Made by a program: the position numbers and the translations under genes
Shown here: one piece after another, positions 1-11,566 of the stretch
How positions within the stretch are numbered: position 1 is the stretch's first letter
Layout: each line of letters starts with the position of its first letter
DNA from: Xylaria sp. FL1777
Taxonomy: Eukaryota > Ascomycota > Sordariomycetes > Xylariales > Xylariaceae
Direction of reading: 5' to 3'
DNA length: 64,000 nt
Assembly (NCBI GenBank): GCA_022578965.1
Contig: MU400538.1
Coordinates: 124,001 to 188,000, forward strand
Notes under the pieces: model-generated
Database searches by the model: none
What the model was told of the DNA's origin: nothing
What the model saw: the letters and a program-made list of their open reading frames with translations, nothing else

Positions 1-588
1 CACCCCAATTCTATACAGCTTGGGGGCGCCCCATGGGCCCTTTGCCTGACGAAGATTAGGTGCAGTGATGGAAGCTGTGCGAGGATGAAGGAGGTTCTAC
101 TTCATCCCGTCAAGTACCACTTAGAACAACTCTGCGTCCTTAGTATCTCTAGAAAAGATTTGAAGGAATATAAAGTTCAATAGAAACGCAACTCTACGGG
201 ACTCTATATATATCTCTGTAGAATTTAACGCGGAATAATTGAATTGTTGTTCAGAAGATGGAGAAGGTTAAGATTCTACCCAGATGACACTAATAGTTTC
301 GGGCTTCACCGATGAGAGAAGAATAATTTCGTAGATATCAGCGTAATTGGATGATTAGTGCATTACAATCACGATAATACGCTTTGGAATTCAATAAAAT
401 GGGTATTTTGATTTGAAGTCGTCTTGTTTCCCAAAAAAATTTATAGTCTTGAATTCTTATGTATTGATTGACTTCTCTTTAATTCTATGCATGCAAATAA
501 GTCTGGGCTGTAGCTCCTAATGCTATGGGATTGTACTATTGTATTAACCAAGAAACGGATCGGAAGGTTTCGAGATCTATACCATATT
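1..588. other. Intergenic, no gene seen
   Basis: AT-rich DNA beyond the 3' end of the MFS transporter gene. No open frame with coding character, no tRNA fold and no clear repeat was seen. Its right end would contain the transporter's 3' UTR. Confidence 0.5.
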
Positions 589-2591
589 CTATACCACTTC
601 TTTCTCGGTGCTATTCGACGGGCCGGCGTTCCCCAGGACTCCAGAGGGTGCCCTTCTAGGCGCCTCCCTTTTCCCTACAATTCCCGTTCCGCGAAAAGCG
701 ACACAGACAACTCCTACACAAAAGACGCTGAGTGCGAAATTGAACCACTCCGCTGCCCTGATGCTCACTATCGAAGGTCCGTCCCATTTCGTAAGCTTCC
801 CGGCCTGTTCCACCGAGACACCTCTTTCTCGGGCGAGGACGGCCGTCTGAATAGCCGTATCAATAGCAAGACCAATAGCTCGCCCGACCCCGGCTGAGGC
901 ATTGATGAGGCCACCTCCTAATGCTTGATCTTCTTGTGACAGAGACTTTGACGTGAAAAGTGTTAAGCAAGGCCATGTAATATCAGCGCCAATCACGGAC
1001 AGGATGAAAGCCGGCAACCCAAAGGCAAAATAAGAGGTGCTTCGAGGCAGCGGCACGGCGAATAATAGACATGAAACAGACATTGCCGTGTTTGCGCATA
1101 CGAGTAAAATCCATGTCGGGACTCGTGAAATTAGGCGGCTGACAATGAAAGCGACAAGGGTGCCTGTAACACCCGTTGGGATGAAACGCAAGGTCGTGTC
1201 TAGGGGACCAAGACCTTGATAATCCTGGAAGAAGTATGTCGCATAGACTATAAAGTTGTTAAAGCTGGAGAAGAAAAGCGCCATAATACCGAGGCCGGCA
1301 CAAAACCTCCTGTTCTTGAATATAGAAACCTTGATGAGTGGTCTCCTCGTAGTGCGATTTTCCTGGTACCACTGCCAGGCGTAGAAAATGCCTAAAAGAA
1401 TGAGTGCGACTACAATCAGGACGGGAACCCAGGGAGTACCCCAGCCCACGACGTTACCCTCTGTCAACGCAAACAGAAGAGCAAGGAGACCTGTTGTGAC
1501 GAGGAATCCTCCCAACCAGTCTACAGATTTAAGAAGGACAAGCCCTTTCTTTTCTGGACCCAGGGAGGGCGGCGGCGAGGGTATAAAGAAGAAACCTGCA
1601 ACAGTGACCACAACACCAAGGGCTCCCAGCGTGCCGAAAACCCATTTCCAGCTCGTGGCCGAGGCGATGCCACCGCCAATGAGGTTGCCAAAGACGCTCC
1701 CCAGGGGCGCTCCGGAAGCTAGCGGCGGATCAGCAGGGTGACCACCATAAAATAAAAGAAACTAGGGTTAAACATACCATAAGCGCTAAATGCGTAGTTT
1801 TTAGCCTTTCCCGGGGGAAAGGTCACGCCTAAGATGCCAATTGCCGTTGGCACATTTGCCGCAGCTCCCTGGGGAAAATAGTTAGATATAGAAAATAGTC
1901 AGTGGATCTTAGCGTTGTGTCTTACCAGGCCTTGCAGCCCCCTGAAGAGGTCGAATGCAATCTCATTTGGCAGGAAAGGATTGGCTATTAGTGTTGCTGC
2001 TACGAAAGCGCTGCCCCAAATAAAGATATCTCGTTTGCCATATACTGCAACACTTGACGTCAATAAGTGCCATCTCGAGAGCGATATGTAAGCATCCAGG
2101 AACTTGTAAAGCTCGTAACACATTGTCTAAGCTCCAATAGAAGAATTTACACTCTTGAAAAGCATGCTGAGAGATCACTTACTGTCGGCGATACGGCCCC
2201 AAAGAAGCAAAAACGTTCCAAAGGTCAGAGCATAGGCGGAAACGATCCATTGAAGCCTGCTATCGGGGATGTTAAGGTCCCTACCGATCGTCGGCAGAAC
2301 GATAACAACGGCTTGACTAGAAAGTGTCTACTTAGGCATTAGCGAGAGTCTTATTTTTCCTAAATAAGTCATTTTGTTTCAGGTAGACCCTACGTTTAGA
2401 AAGCTGGCACCGGTGACTGTAGCCACAAGAGCTATACACCGCACTTTGGAAAACGGCAGAGGTGGTTCATCCTCTTTCCCCGACTCGGAGACGTCGGATG
2501 TCGGTTCGCATGAAGCTCGAACGATTTTCTCATCTCCAGTTTTGTCAACATCGCTTGGCTTGTCAATCGCAGGACCCACTACTGTCGCCAT
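589..2591 (-). CDS. MFS multidrug transporter (DHA2-like, 14 TM)
   Basis: A drug:H+ antiporter-type major facilitator of the plasma membrane, expected to export small toxic molecules by proton exchange. Five exons read on the minus strand: 2394-2591, 2183-2327, 1926-2044, 1778-1868 and 589-1718, which total 560 residues in one frame. The N-terminus is acidic and cytosolic. Exon 2 carries the DHA2-type TM1/TM2 pattern (TLSSQAVVIVLPTIGRDL, then LQWIVSAYALTFG and LLLWGRIAD), and exon 3 continues with YGKRD, the usual motif-A-like turn. Many hydrophobic spans follow in exon 5, ending in a basic tail. An in-frame ATG at 2633 would add 14 residues; I prefer 2591 because it gives a normal N-terminus, but this is not decisive. 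The substrate cannot be told from sequence, and no biosynthetic genes lie beside it. Confidence 0.88.
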
Positions 2592-4083
2592 GGTCCTCGG
2601 TGAGAAGAAAAGATCATCTGACGCCGATTTCACAGTTGGCTAAGAAGCTCGTTCGCAGTACATGAGGACTGACGGGGAAGAAAATATTCACCCGTATTAT
2701 ATATCTATCTAGATCGGCACATCACCCGGAGCTAAGGTATTGTACGATAGGCGAAGGATGGGGGCGCCAAGTCGAAGAGAGGCCTTAGCGAGGCCGAGAG
2801 CGGGCTCCCATCCGGGGCCTTTTGCCAATTGCGTCGACCAAGACTGGAATGACAGAACCGGCTATATGCCGCCCCCATTATGCCGCGGATACGTTCTTCC
2901 TGCTTTCCATCTCTGTGCTTGGCAGTCCCGTTTCGTCGGGTCCTCACCGCGGGTCGGCTCAAGACTTAACGCCGCTGGTGAATACAGACGGTCTGGATAA
3001 TACAGAGTCGTCGACTGATGATTCTATGCTGACTTCGGTTCCGGATATAGGACATAAAACAAGAGGTATGAAGAAGGTTGAATACTCTCGGATTAACATA
3101 CTATCTAAAATCGGAATTAAGGATTTTCTGGCTATTTGGGGTCTTATTGGTAAGGCTTTGAAATTCGGTCAGACACGTACACAAGCATCTTGAGAGCTGA
3201 AAATATGTACGCATCAGGAAAGTTACGATGATTGCTGACCAATTAAGAGGATAATTGTAGGTAGAGAGGAGAGGACATTATGTGATTGGATGGGTGAGGC
3301 CTCTCCGCCTCCAAACCGTGGGTAGGCTACGGCTTCGGCCCGCGAAGGACTTGCGAGAGATCTTCTAAGAGGCAAGGCCCCTTTGTAGCCCCCCAAGGCT
3401 CCTTTATAGCCCCCTAAGGTAGGCTATAGGCATCACATCGCATTTTCAAGGTAGGCCTTCGATATTGCTATTATTGAGCGTGGGATTGACTCGTATCCTC
3501 AACGTAGGAAGTTAAAATGTGCCCTTATTTATGCTACCTCGTGTAGAGGTTCGAACTAGGTAGAATGAAGACGTCACAACGCGTAAAAACTGGCTGCATA
3601 CTGCATAATTTCATCTATCGCTACAAGAGAAGAAGTACCTAGTTCAAGATATGCACATAGTGTATCTATTACTCAAATACAGGCGTTGGACTGTACTGCT
3701 GAATATGCGGGTGACAGAATTATGGAACGAGTTCAGGGACCAATTGCATTAATACTCTACCGAGCCTTACTTCAACTCGTGGTACTTATTCTCCGACACC
3801 TAGCTATAATGAGTAGGTAACGAGTGGACTCAGAGGGGTCGGTGCACAAGTTCTCTATCGGTCCAATATGAGATTCTATACACCGAGGGGCTCTATATTT
3901 TTGCTCTATCTATCCCTGTCTATCAACTCTTCTCCGTTATGCACAGAGAGTACTGAACTAATACACCGGCCATTTGTGCCAGACTATTGATGTAAGACCT
4001 CATAACCTTGCACTTCGCGCACAGCGCGGAATGAAGTGCTCGTTGGGATGTTTGGGTTATAAAGTTATGAAATTGCTATTGCC
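2592..4083. other. Intergenic between MFS and DUF1275 genes
   Basis: Holds the MFS promoter (TATA-like and AT-rich near 2690-2715) and the 3' side of the DUF1275 gene. ORFs on both strands between 2740 and 3193 have no recognisable domain and overlap each other, so I do not call a gene. A short imperfect direct repeat lies near 3377-3419. Confidence 0.5.
3377..3419. repeat. Imperfect 21-bp tandem direct repeat
   Basis: Two adjacent copies of about 21 bp, each of the form CCTTTRTAGCCCCCYAAGG with a few differences, in a locally GC-rich patch. A third partial copy may follow. Function unknown; it could be a remnant of a small non-autonomous element. Confidence 0.45.
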
Positions 4084-4969
4084 TCATTCCGTTTCCTCAG
4101 GCCAGAAAAACCACGCCACGACGACGACAAACTTAAGTGCCGCAGAAACCCATAAGGCGCCTGCGCAGCCAGCCCAGCTGTGAGACAGGATGCCGCCAAC
4201 GACAGCCCCTGCAAGGAGTAGAAGCGGCGCAGCCACCCTTCTATTTCTCTCCACATTTTGGGCGGCCAGCAAATTGGCATCTGAGAACAGATCGCAGTAG
4301 ATACTTGTAAGAACGACACTCGTGAGAGCGTTATGCTTGAGCGCTCTGCTTGCCACAGCTTGCCCACAGCTTTGGAATGCTATCAGGGCAATGGGGACAA
4401 GTTCCGCCCATCCAATTGCTTCCTTCAGGTCTGCGGATTTCGGCCCATAAGTGAGGATTACCGCCGCCACAACAATCAATACTATCTGGATGATAAATGA
4501 CGCGCATAGAACCCATCGTCGTTTTGGCGAGAAGAAGCGATGGAAAGAGCTAAAGAAGACCGAACCAACGCAAAAGCAAGCAAGAGAGGTCCCTGACTTG
4601 ATCCATCTGGTGGACTCGTGGGGCGCAGCGATCCCTAAGCCGAAATATACCGTGTTGCCTACAACCTGTCAGCTCTGGCCTCTAGACTCACAAAGTGGTA
4701 ATTGGGAAGAACAAACCGGTCTGCATCGAAACGAAAGAGCCCCAGGTCGAAATAGATGCGCTGTCAAGCAGGCCGGTCACGATATAGCAGACGAGCAGCA
4801 CCAGATCAGTCCAATCTCGACGGATGTCCGTCATCATGCTCTTACGCCATCCTGACTTGCGTGGCCGGCCGCCTCCCAACAATGGCTGCTCTTCGTCGCT
4901 CGGGGCGGTCGCGTTCCGCCCCGAGCCATTGACGGCTCCATATCCATTAGGCGAAGTTGAAGGTGGCAT
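4084..4969 (-). CDS. DUF1275 (YoaK-like) membrane protein
   Basis: A fungal member of the DUF1275/YoaK family, multi-pass membrane proteins of unknown biochemical role. Two exons, 4717-4969 and 4084-4658, give 275 residues. The splice site was set by the family signature around residues 82-90, where MQTG joins NTVYFGLG across a 58-nt intron with phase-1 ends. The first ~50 residues are polar and contain the dileucine-like stretch EEQPLLGG, common in vacuolar or endosomal membrane proteins. The membrane domain follows: TDLVLLVCYIVTGLLDS, then several hydrophobic spans, ending in KFVVVVAWFFWPEETE. The conserved GQAVASRALKHNALTSVVLT segment is present. The gene lies alone between MFS and oxalate decarboxylase genes. 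Family membership is clear; function is not known. Confidence 0.88.
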
Positions 4970-6474
4970 TGGACGATTGAAGATGGCAGTGCAACTCTTT
5001 TGGTGTCTCTGTCGCGAAGGGGGAGGTGAAAGAGGATGCCGGCAGCAAAAACTTATGTATGGAAGAACAATGACGAACTGATGAAAAAGTGGACTGTAAA
5101 GAGGATTTCAGAAGAGAACCGATATTTTCCGTTTTGCCGGTGTATCAAACCAATAATCAATGGGCCAAGACTACACTAATTTGCCCTGCCTGACTATCGT
5201 GGTAGGTGATATCGTCGGAGGATATCGAGGTGGAGGAAGTTCATGGTACAAGCCTCTCAATAAGCCTCCGGATTCGCTTCGGAGATACTAACTACTTATA
5301 GGGATACGCCAATGTATCTGTACTCTGTGTGTGACGTCGACGAGGGTCCCCCATTAACAATGAGCTGAAACTTAAATCTTGGCTGTGTTACCCTATCTAA
5401 AACCCCGCGGCACTACTACACTTACACTAGAGCACGGGCGATATTTATTTCTAAATAAAAACATCATGATTACCACTATATTATTCTACGCTATATTTCT
5501 TGGCCCTAAAGCTTAAATGGTCCTTTCTGATTTCGGCGTTGCTCGCATTTGCAACAGCGCTTACAACGGACCAGCGTCTTGTTCGCAACTAAAGCAGTTT
5601 AGCTAGTAACATTTAGGCCAGGAATTGTTACACATCACATGAAAGTTACTAGCTCGTAAGTAGTTTAACCTGTGTAGGTGTGATGGTCTGGAGCAAGTTC
5701 TCTCCATCTCCAATTCGCGCAAGCAGCACGGACATCATGAGGGGCAAGATTGTAAACTACTTTAATGGTCGATAGACTTTCAGAAAACTCTCCTTCTCAG
5801 CTTCTAATACGTTAAGAAGATAGACATACACGTACAACGAATAGCAAGTCCCAAGCAGCTTACATAAATATCGGTCACAAAAGTGGCCGAGACATAGAGT
5901 TCTGACAGGGGTTCCAGCCTACCGGTTCGAACAAAGATGCCGCATGGCATAACACAAGTCTACCTGGTAAAGGTTGGAGACGGTTACCACGGCATACCCA
6001 TGTTGCGTCAAGGAGTGAAAGCGTCCTGTTTCACAGGCGCCAACAGCAACTGGAGAATGCTCGGGTTTGCTTCGGTATCGAGCGTGCCCCATGCCCAGCA
6101 GCTAGCAGCAGGATGGTTGGACCGGTGAATCTCTGGATCGAGCGACGGAACGCCCCCAAAACTTGTCACTGGTCACTATTCTAGCTAGTGTAGGTACATT
6201 GGCTTCTCGATGTAAAGAGTACCTGGTCGAGTTAATCATTATCACTATGCAGGGGGGAGCTCGGAGAGTCGTTTACGACATAGCTCCGTATCATGCCTTT
6301 CACCATCGCATGCTTTTCATCTTTTTTGCTCATCCTCTCTTCCTTTTTCTCGTCCCACGCCTTTAAAACGATCAATCATCTACCACCACCTTTGATCAAT
6401 TGATGGTGTAGTGCATTTGTTTGACCCCAAGCTCTCCCCAGCTCTATTCAATCAGATCATCTTCCCCAACAACG
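4970..6474. other. Intergenic (divergent promoters of DUF1275 and OxdC genes)
   Basis: About 1.5 kb shared by two divergent genes. A TGACGTCG site (CRE/ATF-like) lies near 5333, and a pyrimidine-rich stretch directly precedes the oxalate decarboxylase start at 6310-6360, typical of a fungal core promoter. No coding sequence was recognised. Confidence 0.5.
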
Positions 6475-8002
6475 ATGCAGCTCCATAGCTCTCGCGACAG
6501 CTCCATGTCGCGACTTTTGCTCGCGGCGCTTGCTTTGAGTAACTCGGGGCTCGCTGTTCCTGTCCAAGACAGCCCACGCCAATATCTTCTAGCTGGTCTA
6601 GATTTACCTCCTAAATATACCAAGAAGACTAAGTCGCCATATAATCCTGATTACAGAGACCCTCTTGATAGCGCCGTAGATGCAATTGGCAAGGAATTGG
6701 ACCCTTTACCCTACCGCAACGGCCTGGGTGCTTCTGTCTTGGGTCCATGGAATTGGGAACGCTCTCGTCAGAGCCCGGATCTCGTGCGCCCACCCAGCAC
6801 CGATCATGGTAACATGAATAACATGCGTTGGAGTTTTGCCGACTCCCACGTCCGAATTGAGGTTAGAATCCTTCCAAATTTCCTGAACCTATTTTGGCTA
6901 TTTGGCTGACTGTAGCAGGAGGGCGGATGGACCCGTCAAACAACAGTTCGGGAGCTAGGCACTAGCGTCGACCTTGCCAGCGTAAACATGCGACTTGACA
7001 AGGGCGTTATTCGAGAGCTGCATTGGCACAAGGAGGCTGAATGGGCATATGTGTTGGATGGAGAGGTCCGAATCACTGCGATTGATTATGAAGGAGGTAA
7101 TTTCATGGATGACTTGAAGAAAGGAGACCTATGGTACTTTCCTAGTGGTGTCCCTCACTCCCTCCAAGGCCTGGGCGACAACGGCACGGAATTTCTGCTC
7201 ATTTTCGATGATGGCAATTTCTCAGAAGAGTCGACATTCATTCTCTCTGATTGGCTAGGTTCGTATTTAAGATTGAGTCTTCGATGCTTGATTTGACTAA
7301 CAAAACCCAGCGCACACACCTAAATCGGTTATTTCGAAGAATTTCAATCTAGCCCCTGAAGTCTTTGACCATATTCCTAAAGGCGAGAAGTATATCTTCC
7401 AAGGCTCATACCCAGGCTCTCTTGAAGACGAGAAGCCAACCGGCAAGAATGTAAAGAAGTCAAAGTATAACTTCAGTCACCGTATGTTAGAGCAGGAGCC
7501 CAAAGTCACCAGCGGCGGTGAGGTTCGAATTACGGATTCCAAGAACTTTCCTATCTCAAAAACTGTAGCGGCAGCACACGTCACCATCCAGCCCGGTGCT
7601 ATACGAGAGATGCACTGGCATCCGAACGCGGACGAGTGGAACTTCTTCCTCAAGGGTCGAGGTCGTGTCACGATTTTCGCGGCCGAGGGCACCGCGCGAA
7701 CGTTCGACTATGTTCCCGGAGACGTGGGTATCGTACCGCGAAATATGGGCCACTTCGTAGAGAATATCGGAGACGAGCCGATCGAGATGCTCGAGGTATT
7801 CAAAGCCGACGAGTTCAGAGATTTCTCTCTCTTCCAGTGGATGGGCGAGACACCAAAGAAGCTTGTTGTCGACCACCTCTTCCAGGATGACCCAAAGAAT
7901 GGTGAACTTTTCTGGGAGAAGGTCAAGAACGCAGAGAAGGATGAAGTAACGTTGCCAGACTCAGCGGAAGCGATTGCACCTGGAAATGGTGACGAGTTGT
8001 AG
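6475..8002 (+). CDS. Secreted bicupin oxalate decarboxylase
   Basis: Converts oxalate to formate and CO2 with Mn bound in a double cupin fold; secreted or wall-associated in fungi. Exons 6475-6861, 6919-7258 and 7311-8002 give 472 residues. A secretion signal is present (hydrophobic [16 protein letters not shown]); an internal Met at residue 11 would give an even cleaner signal. Cupin 1 shows the metal set H164, H166, E170 (ELHWHKEAE) and H209 (PSGVPHS). Cupin 2 repeats it in [12 protein letters not shown] and PRNMGHF. The loop S231-T235 reads SEEST and matches the lid of bacterial OxdC (SENST), where the Glu acts as proton donor, so decarboxylase is favoured over oxidase. The neighbour downstream is a SulP anion transporter 3.5 kb away. 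Low doubt about family; the reaction is inferred from the lid. Confidence 0.93.
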
Positions 8003-11000
8003 CTCATCCTAAGTAGGTATCTACTCTCTTGAACAAGAGGTCTCTCGAATATAGTATCTAAGGATATGCTCAGGAATGTATGATATGATTTGAATACGGT
8101 CACCATGTATGATGGTTTCAATTAGTTTCATAACATAATCACTAAAACGAATAAAAGTAATATGCTTTGTGGCTCTTGGCAGCTGAATGGCCTGATATAT
8201 ACACACACAATGGGTGATCTACGCCTCCTCATGCAGTGCATATTTACTTCTCCAACCCGTTACTGCCGGTTGCTATTCCCTACCCAGGTTGTTGGTACTA
8301 TACTACATTCTATACCCTCATCCCCTATTTGTATAGGTTGTATGTCTCGATGGCGCGGGGTATGTGTTCTGCAATCCAACACGATTTTCTACCAGGCTCG
8401 CTCTTTGCATTACGCCCCCTTATAGACTAGTATAGCGTCAACACAGGGCCCTTGTACGTGGAAAGATAATATCATATCATGGAGCGAATAGCGCCCAACA
8501 AAATAAATGCGGGGCAAGGCAACAAAGAGGACGGTTGGTTCGCTCGGTAGAAATTGTTCGAGTTACATTTAGAAAGATCTAGCAATATTCTATCCATACC
8601 ATTGCTGGGAATAATGAAGGTATACCGATCCAACTCCTAGCTTTCTCGGGAACAGAAGATCCGCGACGGCTTGAGAGTCTGTGATCCCATGAATTTGTCA
8701 CGGGACGCTTTTGGCATGCTGCAGCATCGTGGCAGTGTACAATAGTGTGCGATTCATGCCAGCCATGAACAGTAACGTTGTCTTCGATCCCCCTCCTTCG
8801 GCCTTATCTAACCTCATCCAGTGTTAAACACCATTCCCTCTCCATGTTTCTACCATAGGGAGACAACACGGGCGCGGGTAGGGAATATCTAGCCACTTGG
8901 CACTATAGCACTAATTACCCCATCACACTATACTACACTACTCTAGTAAGAAACCACATGCACCCCAGACTCTAGTTTCAAAGATTTTAGCTATCTTTTT
9001 CTCTGTTTGTACACTAAAGAAGGTAGGCTAATCGCCAAGCCATAAGTATGGTCACTCGCCATGTTCTATCAGCTTACACTGGCTAGCCGGGCCCAATCTC
9101 TCACCGCAAAATCGGTGGCTTGCCCACTCTTGCGACTAACTACCGTTGTGTCCAATAACGGGAATGTCTTGGAAATATTGTCGCAGGTTTTGGACGTAGT
9201 CAGATGGGTCGGTTTGGGCATCTACTACGTGGAAAGGTGGGTGGCTCGCGTAGTGTAGATAGGAGTTATAGAACATCTCCAACTCTCGACTCTCTATCTC
9301 CATCACAACCAATGTCCACCACAAATCCACCAGTAGCCAAACCCACTGTGCCCACCTGCAACGGGCACTAAATTGATTCCCGCGCTAGGTCAGGTTAACA
9401 TCCTGGAACTCCACCGTTGATGCTCGCAAGGTATACTAACCTTGGAAATGAGAATAGACCGAGATATTTATTACCATGGTGGCATTGGAGCCTCCAAGAA
9501 TAGTGGTGATTGTCTACCTATCAATGTGCGATCCAATGACGAGAGGACAAATTATAACTGTGGAACAAGGTCAACAACTGAAGTCGTCAGTCATGAAGTT
9601 CCAGCATTGTGGAGACAAGACCGCGCGGCAGGTCGAGAACAGTGATAGGCTATCCAGAGATAGCCACAGGCGTACCAGCCGAGAACGTTAGTAGCTATAT
9701 AAGTTCGTCTAGACAACAATGAGACGTTGGGTTGTATTCGAACTATCGAGTGGACTGGCGCCAAGGTAGGACGCTCGCCTATTTAGGAAAGTAGACATGG
9801 GATTGCGCAACGGAAACATCACAGTCTTCTATCTTTGATTATTCACACCTTGCTTTCGGCACTATATGCGTTGTAACACAGCAAACTACTCCTTTTGGAT
9901 CCACGTTGCCATCACAAGACCCCTCTCCAATGATGCGACTTTTGTCGTCGGGTTGGTTGATCGCATTGACTTGGAGGATGAGAATACTGCGTAAGACAGC
10001 ATTGTTTGACTAATAAACCCAGCTGCAAAACCCGCCTCGACGCAATTTGAATTATCAACACGCTTTAGGAAGACAATATCTCCGAGAATTCTCGGCGCCC
10101 AGCAAAAATACTAGGCGGCCAAGAGCTGGGTCGCTGCAATGAAACGACCACACGCCCAGGCGAGCAAGCCACAAGCTTTTGCCATGCACCTTGGCCATGC
10201 AACGGAAGCTTACCACAACGTCGCTTGGAATTATCTAAATAGGAAATACGTCCATATATTTGCAACAACGTCATCCCACCACGATGTTATCGATGTTGCG
10301 GCCGCGTTGGCTTCACGGAGAAATGTCGCGATGCGCAACTGTCGCTATTGAATTTCAGGTAACAAAATCAGGTGTGACTATTGGAGGCGGTAAATCAACT
10401 GCAGCCACACCAATTCAATCTAGGTTGACACTGGTCACGGCTGTGTGCCCCATATTTGGCTTCTCGGACCAGGCTCCCGGAGCTCGCTAAGGATCCCACG
10501 GTTAAAAGTGGTCGAATCATCTGTGAGTTCGTTCCTCAAGTCCTCATCTGTAAGCAGACTTGTTAGTTTCTACTGGCTGTGAGTATAAGCACACATCCAG
10601 GGTCCTTGCTATGGCTGGCCTTGGCCTATCAAAAACCATGTTCGCGGCATAGTAGTAAATAGATAGTATTATGTACTTTGACTTTGAGTTTGCGAGATTA
10701 TTTATATGATTAGTATGAATGATGTCCTATGAGAAGAAGATGAACGCTCAGATAAGGAGTAAACCCATTCGTTGAGTTTTCTAGGAAAGCGTGGAGGACT
10801 ACAGACAGGATCCCAGGAACTATTAGCAAGCAACTCTAAGTAACGCATAAGACGCCCAAGTGTGACAACAGCCAACAACGTCCCCTCACTTATGACGCCA
10901 TGGTGATCATTTTCCTAGTTATATACTGAGTCCCGTTCCGGGTATTGTAGGCATAACCCCGCGCTCTAGTTTGCCTTTCGCCTCAGGCTTACAGTGGCAA

Positions 11001-11566
11001 CAATTTCGTAGACAAACTATGTAGAATAGCACGCACGAGCACACTTCAACCGACATGAAACCGGCTTGAACCTAAACATAACTAGTAGCTGAGTGCTATA
11101 GATAGATTGTGCAGACCATAAGGGACGCGTTATGCCTCCAAAGTGCAGGAAAACGACCAATTGGTCAAGACCTACACCCTGGCTTCCCCCCTTTTGTGAA
11201 GGTAGAGCCCCCCCAGCTTGATTCTGCACAGGGAACCGACTCGGTCTTCAGGTAGCAACCATCTATTCGCAGAGGATACCGACAGATTGCGAGAATGCAC
11301 CGAAGGAGGGGTTGCTATCGCGATACGATGTACGCAGGCTTGTGTGCCGATTCGACGATTCTGTTTATCTCGGTGTGACGGGAAGATCTGGCTCTAACCT
11401 GTCTTGCCAGACCTTCTCTTTATGGTGTAAACACTCTTTGAATTGTGTTTGTATAATAGTTATGGTCATTCTGCAGCCAAGAAACAAAGAGAATTTCAGT
11501 GAAAGAGCCTACGAGACAGCTTAGCAGACAGTCCTAATCGGCAACCACCCACGTCCCCCTGTCACT
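8003..11566. other. Long gene-free interval
   Basis: 3.5 kb without a convincing gene. All ORFs are short, overlap others and show no domain. The left end should hold the oxalate decarboxylase 3' UTR and the right end the SulP promoter. Around 9730-9790 there is a T-arm-like GTATTCGAACTAT segment on the minus side of a tRNA-like layout, but no full cloverleaf forms. No transposase or long terminal repeat was seen. Confidence 0.45.

Noticed and set aside
2740..3193. Plus-strand ORFs next to the MFS promoter
   Set aside because: Overlapping frames on both strands, no domain, no splice support.
9725..9795. tRNA-like segment (GTATTCGAAC) on the minus strand
   Set aside because: A T-arm-like stretch exists, but anticodon and acceptor stems do not pair into a cloverleaf.
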